Shown in pieces: positions 12,159 to 23,153 of a stretch of 64,000 bases of DNA. Every line of letters begins with the position of its first letter. Position 1 is the stretch's first letter. Under the pieces are notes generated by a model, which saw only the letters and a list, made by a program, of their open reading frames with translations, did not search any database and was not told the DNA's origin. The position numbers and the translations under genes are program-made. Source of the stretch: Scleroderma bovista. Lineage: Eukaryota; Basidiomycota; Agaricomycetes; Boletales; Sclerodermataceae. Location: contig JAYMGJ010000603.1 in assembly GCA_037178675.1 (NCBI GenBank), positions 1 to 64,000 on the forward strand, written 5' to 3'.

Positions 12159-12722
12159 ATGTCCGCTAGCAACACCGACAATGTCGACTGGACGCGCGCC
12201 CCCTCGCCCGAGTTGGAAGGGAAGCCAACCGATTCAATCCAAGTCCAAATCACCAAGTTCGACGAACAGTCGCGTCGGCGATGGGAGCGACTGATGAAAC
12301 AGGCGGCCAAGCAAGAGGCGAGGAGGTTGGTGGAGGTGAACATGTCGCCGAGGGGAGGGGAGAAGCGAAAACAGTTGAAGAAGACGATCGTGGATGCTGC
12401 TAGCACCGAGGAGATCGAGGCGGTGTTGGAGGGCGTATCGGTGGCTGGGCCATCGACTCGGCCAGACCCAGTTGCGCTGGTCTTGGACCGCTGACTCAGG
12501 GAGATCGTGGCGGCCATTGACCGCAACACAAAGGAGTTGGCCAAGCTGGGTCGACAGGTGGAAGGGATTGCCTGGGAGACAAAAAGGGCAGCGGACATGA
12601 AGGACCCGAAGGGCAAGGGCAAGGCGATGCCCAAGGGGAGCGAAGAGCAGGAGGAGTCAAACGAGACGGACAGGGAAGGCGAAGAGTCGGGAGACGAAGA
12701 CGGAGAAGGCGAGTCCGAGTAG
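12159..12722 (+). pseudogene. Antisense ORF inside the chromovirus, between the pol end and the 3' LTR
   Basis: Reads opposite to gag-pol from ATG 12159 to TAG 12722, about 188 codons, with a single internal TGA at 12492-12494 where Arg (CGA) is likely. The N-terminal half is charged and probably helical (RRRWERLMKQAAKQEARR); the middle has KELAKLGRQVE; the C-terminus is Lys-rich and then strongly acidic (Glu/Asp/Ser). No known domain is recognised. Its frame is disjoint from pol, which ends at 12824, so it is not a shadow of a conserved frame. An LTR-derived antisense promoter could drive it, but none is shown. I have an impression of similar extra ORFs in basidiomycete gypsy elements but cannot confirm it. 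Confidence 0.6.
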
Positions 12723-12823
12723 CTGGACTGGACTAAAACATACTTGTATTTAGTTTTCTTTTTTTTCTTTTTACTTTGTTTTGTATACTTGTTAATAGAC
12801 TGTTGTTCGGTGATTTGGATGAC

Positions 12824-15800
12824 TTAGCGTGAGAGGCTTTCTAAGGGGCCTGGCTTAGTTGGGTAGGCTTTGTGGTAGTCGGTCACAAGTTCTGAAGTGT
12901 GTCCGAGCTCGGTCGCAATCAACCAAGATGTTTCTTCATTGGTACCTTTGTAACCAGCCCATCTAACTAGATAGAGGAGTGGGCATTGGCATCGACGTCA
13001 GTCAAACTTTGAGTCGAGGATCTCGGTGATCTCGAACTCGGGTTCACCATCGACTTCGATGGGAGGTGGTGGAGGTTGTGACCGATTCGGTATTGTGTTC
13101 GGTGTCGCTGGTTCGAGCTGTGAGATGTGGAAGACGGGATGGACAGCACGCATAGAGTCGGGGAGACGGATTGTGAACAATAAGGTGCCAACTTGGGCGA
13201 TGATTGGGTAGGGACCGAGATTCTTCTCGGAGAGTTTCTTTGACGGTCAGGTAGACCTAAAGTACTTGGCTTTGACGAATACTTGATCACCGACTTTGAA
13301 ATCGGGTGCGGGTGATCTTCTGGCATCAGCAGGGCCTTGGTACCTTTTCTGGGCAGCAGCCATTTCTTCACGTAGGTACTCATGCAATGACTCTAAGTCA
13401 ACTGCGTATTCCCATGCCCGAGCCGATGAGAGATCATGCTCGGGGTGCACAGCGAGGTTTGGGTGGTATCCTTTGTTCGCGAAGAACAGAGAGACACCAG
13501 TCGTAGCGTTAGGGGCATTGTTGTAGGTGAACTCGGCGAGAGGTAGTAGGTCCGACCAATTGTCCTGCTGGTAATTGCAGTACATCCTGAGGTATTGTTC
13601 GAGGGTTTGATTAGCTCGCTCGGTCTGTCTGTCACCTTCTGGGTGATAGCCTGAAGTGAAATGTAATTTCATATCTAAGGCCTTACCAAGTGACCGGAAG
13701 AAATGCAAGACGAACTCTGAGCCTCAGTCAGACGTTACATGCGCAGGGATGCCGTGCTTAGCGAAAACGTGGAGTAGGAAGAGCTGTGCGAGCTTGGGGG
13801 AGGTTATTGTATTGTGAGTCAGGATGAATATGGCTTGCTTTGATAGTCAGTCTATGACTACCAGTATGGCTGTGAAGCCGGATGAGGATGGGAGTTGCTC
13901 GATGAAATCCATCGAGATGGAATTCCATGGTCGGTCGGGGACTGGTAATTGCTTGAGCATCCCATAGGGTCGGTAACATGGCATCTTAGCTCGGGCGCAG
14001 GCCGTGCAGGACTTAACGTAGTCCTTTACGTAGGTACGAATGCCTGGCCATGTGTATTCGCAACGAATAAGCTCTATAGTGTGGTTCTGACCAAAGTGTC
14101 CCGATAGGGGATGGTCATGCTTGTATCTGAGGACATGAAGATGTAGGTCATCGGCCTCAGGGACGTACATGCGACCATCGAGACGTAGGTAACCAGTCTC
14201 ATTGGTTGACCATTGGGGATTCGATGTGTCCGAGAGGTGGGCTTTAGCGATGGGATCGGTTGGGAGGTTGGCTAGGATATCAGAGTGGAGATGCTCGACA
14301 TCCATGAGTGCACTAGCTCTGAGTACTGGGGTGTGTAGGTATGCCGCACGAAGGGAATTGGTGAGCTGTTCAGCTGTGAACACCGGTCGGAGGTTCTGTG
14401 GATTGACTCGGGCAAAGCCCCTATCCCCCTCTTTGGGGTAGATGTCCCAGCGTCTAGTCAAGGCGTCGGGCTTCGCACCAAGTTTACCAGGTCGGAAACG
14501 AATGATCAGGTTGAAAGAGGAGAGGTATTCTGACCATCGGGCTTGCCAACGGGTGAGAACCTTAGAGGTAGAAAAATACTCCAAATTTCTGTGGTCGGTC
14601 ACGACGTCGATCGGGAAGGCAGGGCCCTCCAGATAATGATGCCAGGTCTTGAAGGCCTCGAAGATGGCGAGGAGCTCCTTGTCGTGGGTATCATAATTTA
14701 GCTCAGGCGTGGTCAGAGTGCAAGAGTAAAATGCAATCGGTCGTATCTCATCATCCGAACCTGTGATGGATAGGATACTGGCGATCACATAGTCTGAAGC
14801 ATTGGTCTCGACTGTTAGTTGGGCGCCTGGCTGGAAGTGGGTGAGGATGGGAGCTGTGGTGAAGGCCTCCTTGAGTTGGTTGAATGACCATCGGCAGACA
14901 TCGGAGAAATCCCAGGGGGCATCTTTCCGTGTCGACCAAGTTAATGGAACCACTATATTGGAGTAATTGAAGATAAATCAACGGTAAAAGTTCGCAAAGC
15001 CCAGGAAAGACTGAATGTCCTTCACTTTGCGAGGTTCGGGCCAATCGCAGATTGTCTTGACTTTGTCTTGCGACATCATCAAACCATCAGGGGAGAGGAA
15101 GTACCCGAGGTACTCCACCAAGTCTGAATGGAACTCACACTTTTCGGGTTTGGCGTAAAGCTTGTGCTGGCGCAATCACCGAAGCACTTCCCAAACGTGC
15201 TTGGTATGGTCCTCTATGTTGTCTGAGTAGACTAAGATGTCGTCGAGGTAGACTACGACACAGACATTGAGCATGTCTGCGAAGACCGAGTTGACAAAGC
15301 GCTGAAATGCTGCAGGGGCGTTGGTGAGACCGAAGGGCATTACCTGCCACTCATACGAGCCATAGCAAGTCCTGAAGGCGGTTTTCCACTCATCACCTTC
15401 GGCAATGCGAACCAGATGGTAAGCATGTTGAAGATCGATTTTGGTATAGACTTTTGCCCGACTCGGGGAGTCGAGTAGGTCGGAGATGAGGGGTAGGGGG
15501 TACTGATCCTTCTTTGATATTTTGTTGAGTCCTCGGTAGTCGACGCAAAGTCGGAGAGAGCCGTCCTTCTTCTTGATGAAGAGGACAGGGGCTGCATGGG
15601 AGGATGAGGTCGGACGGATGAAACCAAAGCAAAGGTTTTCATCAATGAATGCCTGAAGGGTTTCAAGCTTGACGGGGGAGAGTGAATAGAGTCTTCTGGG
15701 TGGCAATGGCGCTCCTTCTTCCAGTTCTATCTTAAGGTCGTATTCCCGATGAGGCGCAAGTACCGATGCTTTCACCTTGCTAAAGACGTCGGCAAAGTCG

Positions 15801-16527
15801 TGGTATGCCTCGGGGACAGAGGAGAGGTCGGGAGCAGCGTCGACTGATGCAGCGTGAAAGCTACCGTCAGGTTTCAGCTGAATAGAGAACTGTTGAGAGC
15901 CATCGAGCTTGCAAGCCTTCAGAAAGGCTGCAGCGTTGATGAGAGCGATAGGGGGTGCCCGAAGACCGGGAGCCTGAGGCGAGTCGGTCGGGGAAGGAGA
16001 CGAGACTGATGTAGTGTCGAGTCTCAGCGCACTTGGTGAGGGTGCTACAGGGTCGGGGAGTGAGCTCGGGGTTGGCACTTGCTGCGTAGATGTTCTGAAC
16101 TTGATACTGCTCAGTACCCAGTCAATCGACGGATTGTATCGGGTGAGCCAGTTGTGTCCGAGAATGATCTTACAGTCAGAGTCCAACGGGGTGACGTTGC
16201 CAGAGGGAAAATGGATGGGTAGATCAGTTGCTTCGGTAATTATGGTGGTGGTGGTACCATCAAATAGACGGAGAACGATCAGGGATACCGAGTAAAGCGA
16301 AAGAGTGTTCATATTGGCAAATGACGGATCTACAAAACAGTGGGTAGAACCCGAATCTACTAACACAGGAAAAGACTGTATATCACGGTCACTGATGGTA
16401 ACCTGAGGTTGGAGAGAGTTGGGGTCGGAAAGAGCAGCTGCGTTGAGTCGGGCCTCCATTGGTGCACAGTCGGGAACAACGCAACTCCCACTCTGTGCAG
16501 AGTCTCGGGAGTTGCTATCTATTTTTT
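12824..16527 (-). pseudogene. Chromovirus Pol: protease, RT, RNase H, integrase, chromodomain
   Basis: One frame runs from the frameshift at 16522-16528 to TAA at 12824-12826, about 1230 codons. Visible in order: protease [17 protein letters not shown] with [19 protein letters not shown] and [11 protein letters not shown] (catalytic YLDD); RNase H with VVTDHRNLEYF; integrase zinc finger (HPLSGH, CTACARAK) and core (ISMDFIEQLP, HVTSD-GSEFV); and a C-terminal chromodomain YLVRWAGYKGTNEETSWL. Six stops, all TGA, lie at 15176, 14978, 13847, 13724, 13247 and 12998 (lowest base of each). At each, family sequence has Arg, for example FYR-R-F, VID-R-L and SD-R-GSEF. Chromodomain integrases direct insertion to particular chromatin. 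Confidence 0.92.
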
Positions 16528-17901
16528 TGCCTCGGTGGAGGCTGTCGGTTTGGCTTCTGACGTGGTGTTCGTAGTGGTGGTGGTAGCTGCCCTAGCCTTG
16601 GCTGCTCGAGAGCCTGACTTGGGGCAGTCTTTGGCCTTGTGGCCAATTGCACCACAGAACATGCACAGATTCATGTTGAACCTGCGCTTGCGTTCCTCAG
16701 AGGTCAGCTTGCCGTCCTTGCCGAGCTTGTCTGAAAGCTCAGCAGTCTTGCCCGACTTGTTAGTTTTCTGAGTCGGGGTAGACGACGAAGAGGACTGGGC
16801 AGCGTTGCCCGAGGATTTACCCTTGTCGGTCTTACCCGACTTGGTGTTGGGGGTGTTGGTACTAGTGCTGGTAGAGGTCTTATTCTGACAAGTGACCTCT
16901 TCCTTGCATTCCCAATATTGGGCATCGATCTCCTGGGTGAGGACGCGGAGACCATTCAGAGTGTGCGGTTTACCGATGCGGCTTATCTCGTCCTTGATTC
17001 AGTCAGGGAGACCTGTATAGAAGTGATGATGCAGGGTGCCATCGCCGTAGCCCCGAACCTGGGACGTGATGTGGTTGAAGTCAACCACATATCGATTGGC
17101 ACGATGGTTTTCCTTCATGTGGAGGTGGTCGAGCTGATGCTCGGCGTCTGCAACTGGGTCGTGGGGACCGAAAGTTGTTTGGAGTTCAATGACAAACTCT
17201 TCCCAGTCGGTCATCCAGATCGGACGGTTGTGGGGGTCTCCAGCACCGAGTAGGTCTGGCTCAAACCATTTGAGAGCCATTCCCTTCAGATAGGACTGCA
17301 CGAAAGTGACCTTGGTTTGGTCAGTGCGAAACGCCTTCGGTCAGTCCTGGAAGTTGAGCTCGCACTGGACTAGGAATGTGTGCAACTTCTTTGGATCGGT
17401 CCTGTCAAAGGTGTCGGGTTCGCACACCTTGGTGCGAGACAAGGACTCAGATGAGCGTGAAGATCGCGCAAGTCTGTCGATAGCGATGGAGAGGTTGTTG
17501 AAGATGACTAGACCGGCCTTGTCTTGGTCGGGGATGCCTTCAATGGGGTCCTCACCGCCATCATCAGGGTTTGGATCATTGGGGTCGTCGGGACCATCAC
17601 CGCCAGGACCACCATCACCAGGGCCATTGTCATTGGGATGGTCATCACCTAGGTCATCGCCAAGATCTTCGATGAAGGCCCCAGGTGGGTGATGCTGAGC
17701 GGGGGAGGAGGCTCTCCGAGTGGAGAAGCCTTGGAATTGGGAGACAGAGTCGGGTGAGCGCCTGAGGCTAGTCAGAGCGCTCAATGCAGCAGCCCAACGA
17801 GTGTCGGATGCTGAGGGTTCTGGGTTGTTTGCGCAAGCAAGTTTGGATTGTCCTGGACATAGATGATTGTGAACTCGTACAAGACTAGAGTTCGAATATA
17901 C
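16519..17901 (-). pseudogene. Chromovirus Gag
   Basis: Open from just inside the 5' LTR to TAG at 16519-16521, broken only by TGA at 17341 and 16999 (FQD-PKAF and GLPD-IKDE, Arg expected). It contains an acidic Gly/Asp/Pro-rich linker, a Gag core (LKGMALKWFEPDLL, DFNHITSQV) and a CCHC zinc knuckle CMFCGAIGHKAKDC near 16630-16665. No convincing ATG is seen at the N-terminus, so the start is open. Gag packages the element RNA into virus-like particles. Confidence 0.85.
16522..16528 (-). other. A AAA AAA -1 ribosomal frameshift site between gag and pol
   Basis: On the element strand the gag frame reads GCA AAA AAA TAG. The heptamer A AAA AAA is in the correct register (X XXY YYZ), immediately before the gag stop at 16519-16521. 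A slip of -1 enters the pol frame, which is open through to the protease. Confidence 0.75.
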
Positions 17902-18526
17902 TGTCAAGACCGGTTCTTCACCGATCTGATCTCTACGAGGGGTCTGGGAGTCAGAGGTTGGTCTAGCAGTAAGACTGAGATGCTACGTAGCGTAGTAACG
18001 CTTCCCAAGTATTAGGAAGGCCGACCGAGGGTTATACGGAGAGTCCGAAGGTAAATGGTCTACAACTGAGTACTTGTACAAGGACAGAGGCAGAGAGCAC
18101 GAAGAGAGAACAGAGGAGAAGTATCTTATTCGATATTCGAACTGGAACTACAACAGACCGAGTATCTAGGTATTTATACTGAGTGGGACAGATGAGGCGA
18201 TGTACGGGAAGTCGGGATTACCGATGAACGACTAGCGCAGTCGAGCTGCGCGCTGAGTAAGTATGGTAAGTGCGATAACCGGATTACCAATAGGTATTGT
18301 ATTAATAATGCAACGGGATGGGAACGTATAGTAACCGGAAACGAGAAAGGAAACATATTAGGTAATAGTACAGAGAGACAGATCGGACAATGCGCTCACC
18401 GATCAGTGGCAATACAGGACAGATAGAGAGAAATGGAGAAGGGAGTACATACAATAAATGGGCGGCGAACACGTGGACGTGATCAGACAATAGGGTACAG
18501 GGTGATCGGGTGTCACAGTCATGACA
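17902..18526 (-). repeat. 5' LTR of the chromovirus
   Basis: TGTCAAGACCGG..CATGACA on the plus strand, 625 bp. No canonical TGG primer binding site follows it. The flank 18532-18700 is AT-rich without a gene. Confidence 0.95.
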
Positions 18527-18699
18527 AACATATAGTACATATATAGTACACTAATAGAGAAAAAGAATCAACTAAATGTCACTTATAGTGACTGTCTTAT
18601 ATCCCTTTTCTTGCACTCATTGCTTGCACACCAATAGAATATGCACAAAAAAAATAATATTGCAAAACCTATCTACTACATTTACACTAATACTATATT

Positions 18700-19012
18700 A
18701 CTAATGTGGGGATCAGGGGGGATGGTGGTTGTGTTGTTGACACTGGTGGTGGGTCATCCAGGGGGTCATGGTCATGGTCATGTCATTGATGTAGGTGGTG
18801 GTGGTTGCATTGTTGATGGTGGCCATGTTGAGGTGGTGGCCATGTCAAGATGGTGGTCATGTTGTCATGCTGGTGGTGGTGTTCATATCAATGCAGGTGG
18901 TGGTCATGTTGATGGTGCTGGTGGTCATGTTGGTGCTGGTGGTGGTCACATCAATGTTGGTGGTGGTGGTGGTCATATCAATGGTGAAGGGTGTCACATT
19001 GATGTTGGTTGT
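18700..19012 (+). repeat. GGTGGTCAT-type minisatellite
   Basis: Irregular repeats of GGTGGT, GGTCAT and CATGTTGATG. The overlapping 132-aa ORF (18641-19039) is just Gly/His/Val translation of the repeat and runs on into family A sequence, so I do not call it a gene. Confidence 0.7.
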
Positions 19013-19966
19013 CAGATGTCCAGAGGCAAGGAAGATTGACTAGAATGAGGCCTAGACTCTGCTTGAGCCTTTAGACCTTCACTGAAGCCTACAAGGACTC
19101 AAGTACTGGAGGGATAATTTCATGCAATTGGGGTCTCTGATCACTGGGCTGAGCCCAGGAGTTTAAATACATGAGGGGGCACAGCATTAAAGTACAAAAA
19201 GAGAAGGGAGTAAGCAGAATTTGTCAAGGATCGGTAAGAGCTTTGTAAGGGGTTTGTAAGTGATCAGTAAGCAAGGGATAAGCAGGAATGAGTAAGCATA
19301 GGGAGCATGAATAAGCTGCTGAGTAAAGAAATGAAAAAGCTGCATGACAAGATTGATTGGTAAGGGAGTGGGTCATCAGCTGAGTAATATACCAAAAATG
19401 TGAAAGGGATAGAGTAATACTGATGACAAGAGAGCATCAGTAAGCAAGGGATAAGTCACTTGCACAGCAGAAGAAGTCATTGATGCACTGCCCAAGAAGT
19501 TTGATGGGAGGCTGTGTACCATCAGGAATTTGATGGGAGAACAATGGAATAAGCTGCTGAGTAAAGAAATGAAAAAGCTGCATGACAAGATTGATTGGTA
19601 AGGGAGTGAGTCATCAGCTGAGTAATATACCAAAAATGCAAAAGGGATAGAGTAATACTGATGACAAGAGAGCATCAGTAAGCAAGGGATGAGTCACTGC
19701 ACAGCAGAAGGAGTCATTGATGCACAGCCTAAGAAGCTTGATGGGACAACAATGGGGAAGATCTGAGATAAATAGGGGGATTGATCTGAGACAGAACAGC
19801 CACAAGAAGGGTACCAGGGGTCCAGAGGTCTTTGGGGGGTCAGCATACACTAAGGTATAGTGCATGTGTTCTAGTGCCGCTGAAGTGCAACCATGGGCTC
19901 CCTTGATGAGCTCTCTTCTGGGAAAGAACAAGAGAGGGTTCTTCTTCCTAATAGCACTATAAACAT
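19013..19966 (+). repeat. Family A LTR-like repeat A1, truncated at both ends, with internal duplication
   Basis: Matches the middle of the repeat at 25812-27738 from CAGATGTCCAGAGGCAAGG to TAACAGCACTATAAA. A block of about 235 bp (AAGCTGCTGAGTAAAG...) is directly duplicated, starting near 19315 and again near 19552. TTTAAATACATG at about 19161 is TATA-like. The following 19967-20243 holds no gene; a small hairpin AGGTGAGCCT / AGGCTCACCT lies near 20165-20217. Confidence 0.75.
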
Positions 19967-20243
19967 CAGCAAAACAGCCCTTTCAATTAGCCAAGATGAC
20001 AAATAGTGACAGACTGCCAACACCATCCAGTAATATCCCAGGCTTGCACAGGCTGTCACAGTCTGTCATGACTGGGTCTTGAAATTTCACAGATTGGCAC
20101 AGAGTAGTAAGACAATAAGAACATATAGTAGCACTAATCTAACATCACATCAAGTAGCACTGATTGAGGTGAGCCTGGCAACAAATGGAAAATGCCTGGC
20201 CCAGGTGAGGCTCACCTGAAATTGCAGCAGACAAGTAATCTTC

Positions 20244-22800
20244 TTACATTGCATATTCACAGGCCATCATAACACCACTCCATCTGATTGTAGCATGAAC
20301 ATGCCCCACAAAGCTATTGGCAGAGCATAGCTCATCTTGAGCTTTCTCCAACATGATGCAGTTATATTGAAGCATAAGTGTATTGTGGCAGATAATCTGA
20401 TGGATGAGATTTTGTCAGGTAAGCCACACTTGCTGATCAGCATGAGCAGCTTTGAGTAGAAGGTAGGCTTCAATGGTGCTACTGGGAGTAGGAACTGCAT
20501 AAGGGTGCACATCGTCAAACTGTGTATAAGAGTAATCAATGAAATTATAAGCTCTCACCACTGAGTGAAAACTCACCTGATGACTTTTATTTTTGGATAC
20601 ATTGTCTGATAACCCACTGCCACACTTGACAAAGCCAAGACAGTCATCCTCCAGATTTATGTTGGCATGAATGGAAGAGATGGTGTTTTCATGAAGCTGT
20701 GCAAATGGAGACAGGTGAAAGATGGTGTCCAATTGCTTGTTACAGAAAAACAGTTGACTACTGGCCTTAGCACCTGGAATGCTAGTGTTGAGTAGATTTG
20801 CCCAAGTAGCCATCATCGAGTCTAGTGGGTAGGTGAGATATGTGTGCACTGGGCAGTTGTCAGGATCGGTTCTCCTTGATGATCTTACTAGAAGGTCCAG
20901 GGTTGCAGGGGACTAATGTGGAGGTAAGTCCAGACACTAGTAGGTGCTAGTTAGTGTGGAGAGTCAAGTCTGGGTCATACAAATGAAGTCTAGGCACTAG
21001 GGGAGCACAGAGAGAAGGTCTGGGTTTGTGCAGAGTAAGTCCAGACTGTGGGAAAGTAGTCTGGAGTTGAGTGCAGCTTTGTCCAGAGCAAAGGACATCC
21101 CAGAGGTGGGATAAGTCCTAAGAGGTCTAGCATCAAGTCTGGGACAGAGGTAGCTTTTGCCCTTGTGTGAGTAGGAGACTTGCTAGGATCAGACATAGGA
21201 CCAAGGGGACAAGATAGGACAGAGGCCAGAGTTGGCTGGAGTTCAGGAGAACAAGATGGGATTAGGAGAGCATGGTGGGTAGTACAGAGGGAGGAGTATC
21301 TTAGTTGAGATTTGATCTAAGGATCTACTAGGCTGGAGTATGGTAGTTTATATAGTAATGAGACTAGAGGTGAGTATATATGGTGACAAGTAAACACCTT
21401 AGTCGGGACAAGGGATGGAGCAGAAACGGACAGGAAAATAAAGCAGGTACAGAAAAATAAACTGGAGTGGGAGCAGACACAGGAAACTAGAGATACAGGG
21501 ATGATGGAGGAAAAGCAGGAACAAGTAGGTAAGAGAAACTAGGTCAGAACAGGACAGGTAAGGGTTGGAGGTGGACTTAACTAATGTTAAGTCTGCAGTG
21601 ACATCCAGGACCAGAGGAAGTGACTGGAGGAAGTGCAAGAGTGGAGGGAGTGTACAGGTGGAGGAAGGGCAGAGTAGCCAGAGGAAGGTTTGGAGTTGGA
21701 CATGGAAATGTCCTAGGCCATTGGTGGACCTGACAGAGGGAGCAGAGTGGAACAGGAGCAGACCTGACCCGGAGTTGAATGTACCATCCAGAGTTGGGCT
21801 ATGCTGCAGACAGGACCAAGAGAGTGGCCGGACTGACTCTGGAGTAGTGACAAGTGGTAGGTACAGGTTCAACATGGTGGAGTTAGACTGCAGATCTGTC
21901 TGGAGGAAGACAGGGGTTAGTCCTGAGGTGAAGATGGACACAAGTGACTGGAGTTGAGCTGGAATGCAGCTATGGGGCTGGAGATGGCTGGACTAGATCT
22001 GGAGTAGCATCTATACCTAAGGAGAGGTCAGGCATGCCAGGTTTAGACTGGAGTTGCAACTGGGAAAAGTATGGATATGACAGCAGTAAGCAATTATGTA
22101 GTCAAGTGTGAATTCGCACAACTATACTACTCAGCAAATTGCTAGCTATTCTATTAGGAGTATATCCTTGACCATCTTTTTAGAAGTTGCATAGAGCACT
22201 CTTCAAACATGATCCAACCTCTGCTTTCATACCCCAAACTTATGCAGCCCAGGTTTTGGCATCACATCACAAGGTGTTTGAGTCCAAATTCTATCTTGGC
22301 AGAGAGCAAGTACAATGCCATTGCAATATGCCAGTGGCTTGGAGCTACTCATTTGGCTTCACATCTGGTGATGGGAGAATGGCAGGTTACCCATGAGGGA
22401 ATGCACACAGAGCTGGAAAAGTCAACAGCCACATACCATATTCCAGTATGATGTCAAAAAGAATTTCATCAAACTCAAGGTCAGTTGGCATGACACTCTC
22501 AATCAGCTCCTTGGTATGTGGATATCTGACCCATCGCATGCATGCCAGTCACCCACCTTTTCCATGACCTGGCACTGTGATGTCCAACTCATTAGCTCTC
22601 AACATACTTTTGACTGCCAAAACACGTACTTGGGTTTCAAGCGATTTGGATATTTGTGTGCTGTATCATACATATCACTACCTGGTGGTACTGCTGGGTC
22701 AACAAGGGCATCACTTGATTCAAGGAGGACAGATAAGTCACTCACCTTATTGACTCTTTTCAGTTTGCAAAATGAATGCCAAATGAATCTCACCTGATCT
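20244..22800 (-). pseudogene. Unrecognised decayed multi-exon gene, split by a solo LTR
   Basis: On the minus strand several protein-like stretches line up: 22793-22600 (FIWHSFCKLKRV, KPKYVFWQSK); then, one base shifted, LRANELDITVPGHGKGG-LAC and ELIESVMPTDLEFDEILFD; then HWHIAMALYLLSAKIEFGLKH (about 22370-22300); then across the solo LTR at 20858-22082, where LDYIIAYC-PVHTYLTYPLDS is continuous without it; and 20849-20244 (FFCNKQLDTIFHLSPF, QNLIHQIICHNTLMLQYNC). The end is TAA at 20244-20246. In-frame TGA at GG-LAC, LVM-CQN and LT-QN all fit CGA to TGA. I do not know this family. The upstream end may lie nearer 23150. Confidence 0.45.
20858..22082 (+). mobile_element. Solo LTR, family F (1225 bp)
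   Basis: Starts TGTCAGGATCGG, ends GGATATGACA, flanked by perfect 5-bp duplications GCAGT (20853-20857 and 22083-22087). The same LTR is at 32632-34572 with another LTR nested in it. Its first bases resemble the chromovirus LTR, so it may come from a related gypsy family. ORFs on either strand here are shadows. Confidence 0.9.
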
Positions 22801-23153
22801 CACACAGAATATGTAGCACATGATGTTTGTAAGGGGGATCTAGCACTTGAAAGTTGGCATGCTCACTGAGATGGGGTTACTGGTAGGCATGAACAGAAAC
22901 TGAAATGGTGCTCAGCACAGCTGTGGAGCCATGAACCTTCATGTAAATCTTTAATGTCCTACAGATGCAGGAAAGAAAGGAATGCTATGTACAATTTTTG
23001 AAGCCACATCAAATGTCGCGGTTGAATTTTGTATTTGTATGGTGTGCTTGCAAATGCAACACTGCTTCCAATGATACTGAGAGTAGATCAGTGAGAGATG
23101 ATGGATTACATAAGATTATTGCCAGACATACATAATGAAGGTGCTGGAACTCC

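Larger units (their letters stand above)
11370..18526 (-). mobile_element. Full-length chromodomain Ty3/gypsy retrotransposon (chromovirus)
   Basis: 7157 bp, bounded by two 625-bp LTRs and a perfect 5-bp target duplication AACAT (11365-11369, 18527-18531). On the minus strand the order is 5' LTR, gag with zinc knuckle, -1 frameshift, protease, reverse transcriptase, RNase H, integrase, chromodomain, then an antisense ORF, polypurine tract and 3' LTR. By eye the LTRs differ at 12 of 625 positions; 11 are transitions at CpG sites. All eight stops in gag and pol are TGA at expected Arg positions. Apart from these the frames are intact, so the insertion is fairly recent and was inactivated by CpG mutation. 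Confidence 0.93.

Noticed and set aside
12137..12634. 165-aa minus-strand ORF opposite the accessory ORF
   Set aside because: It lies beyond the pol stop at 12824, is Ser/Leu-rich and has no start context; the plus-strand frame has the more protein-like composition.
17341..17692. Ser/Pro-rich plus-strand ORF at 17306-17692
   Set aside because: It is the complement of the acidic Gly/Asp/Pro linker of chromovirus Gag.
18641..19039. 132-aa Gly/His/Val-rich ORF
   Set aside because: It is a translation of the GGTGGTCAT minisatellite that runs into a family A repeat.
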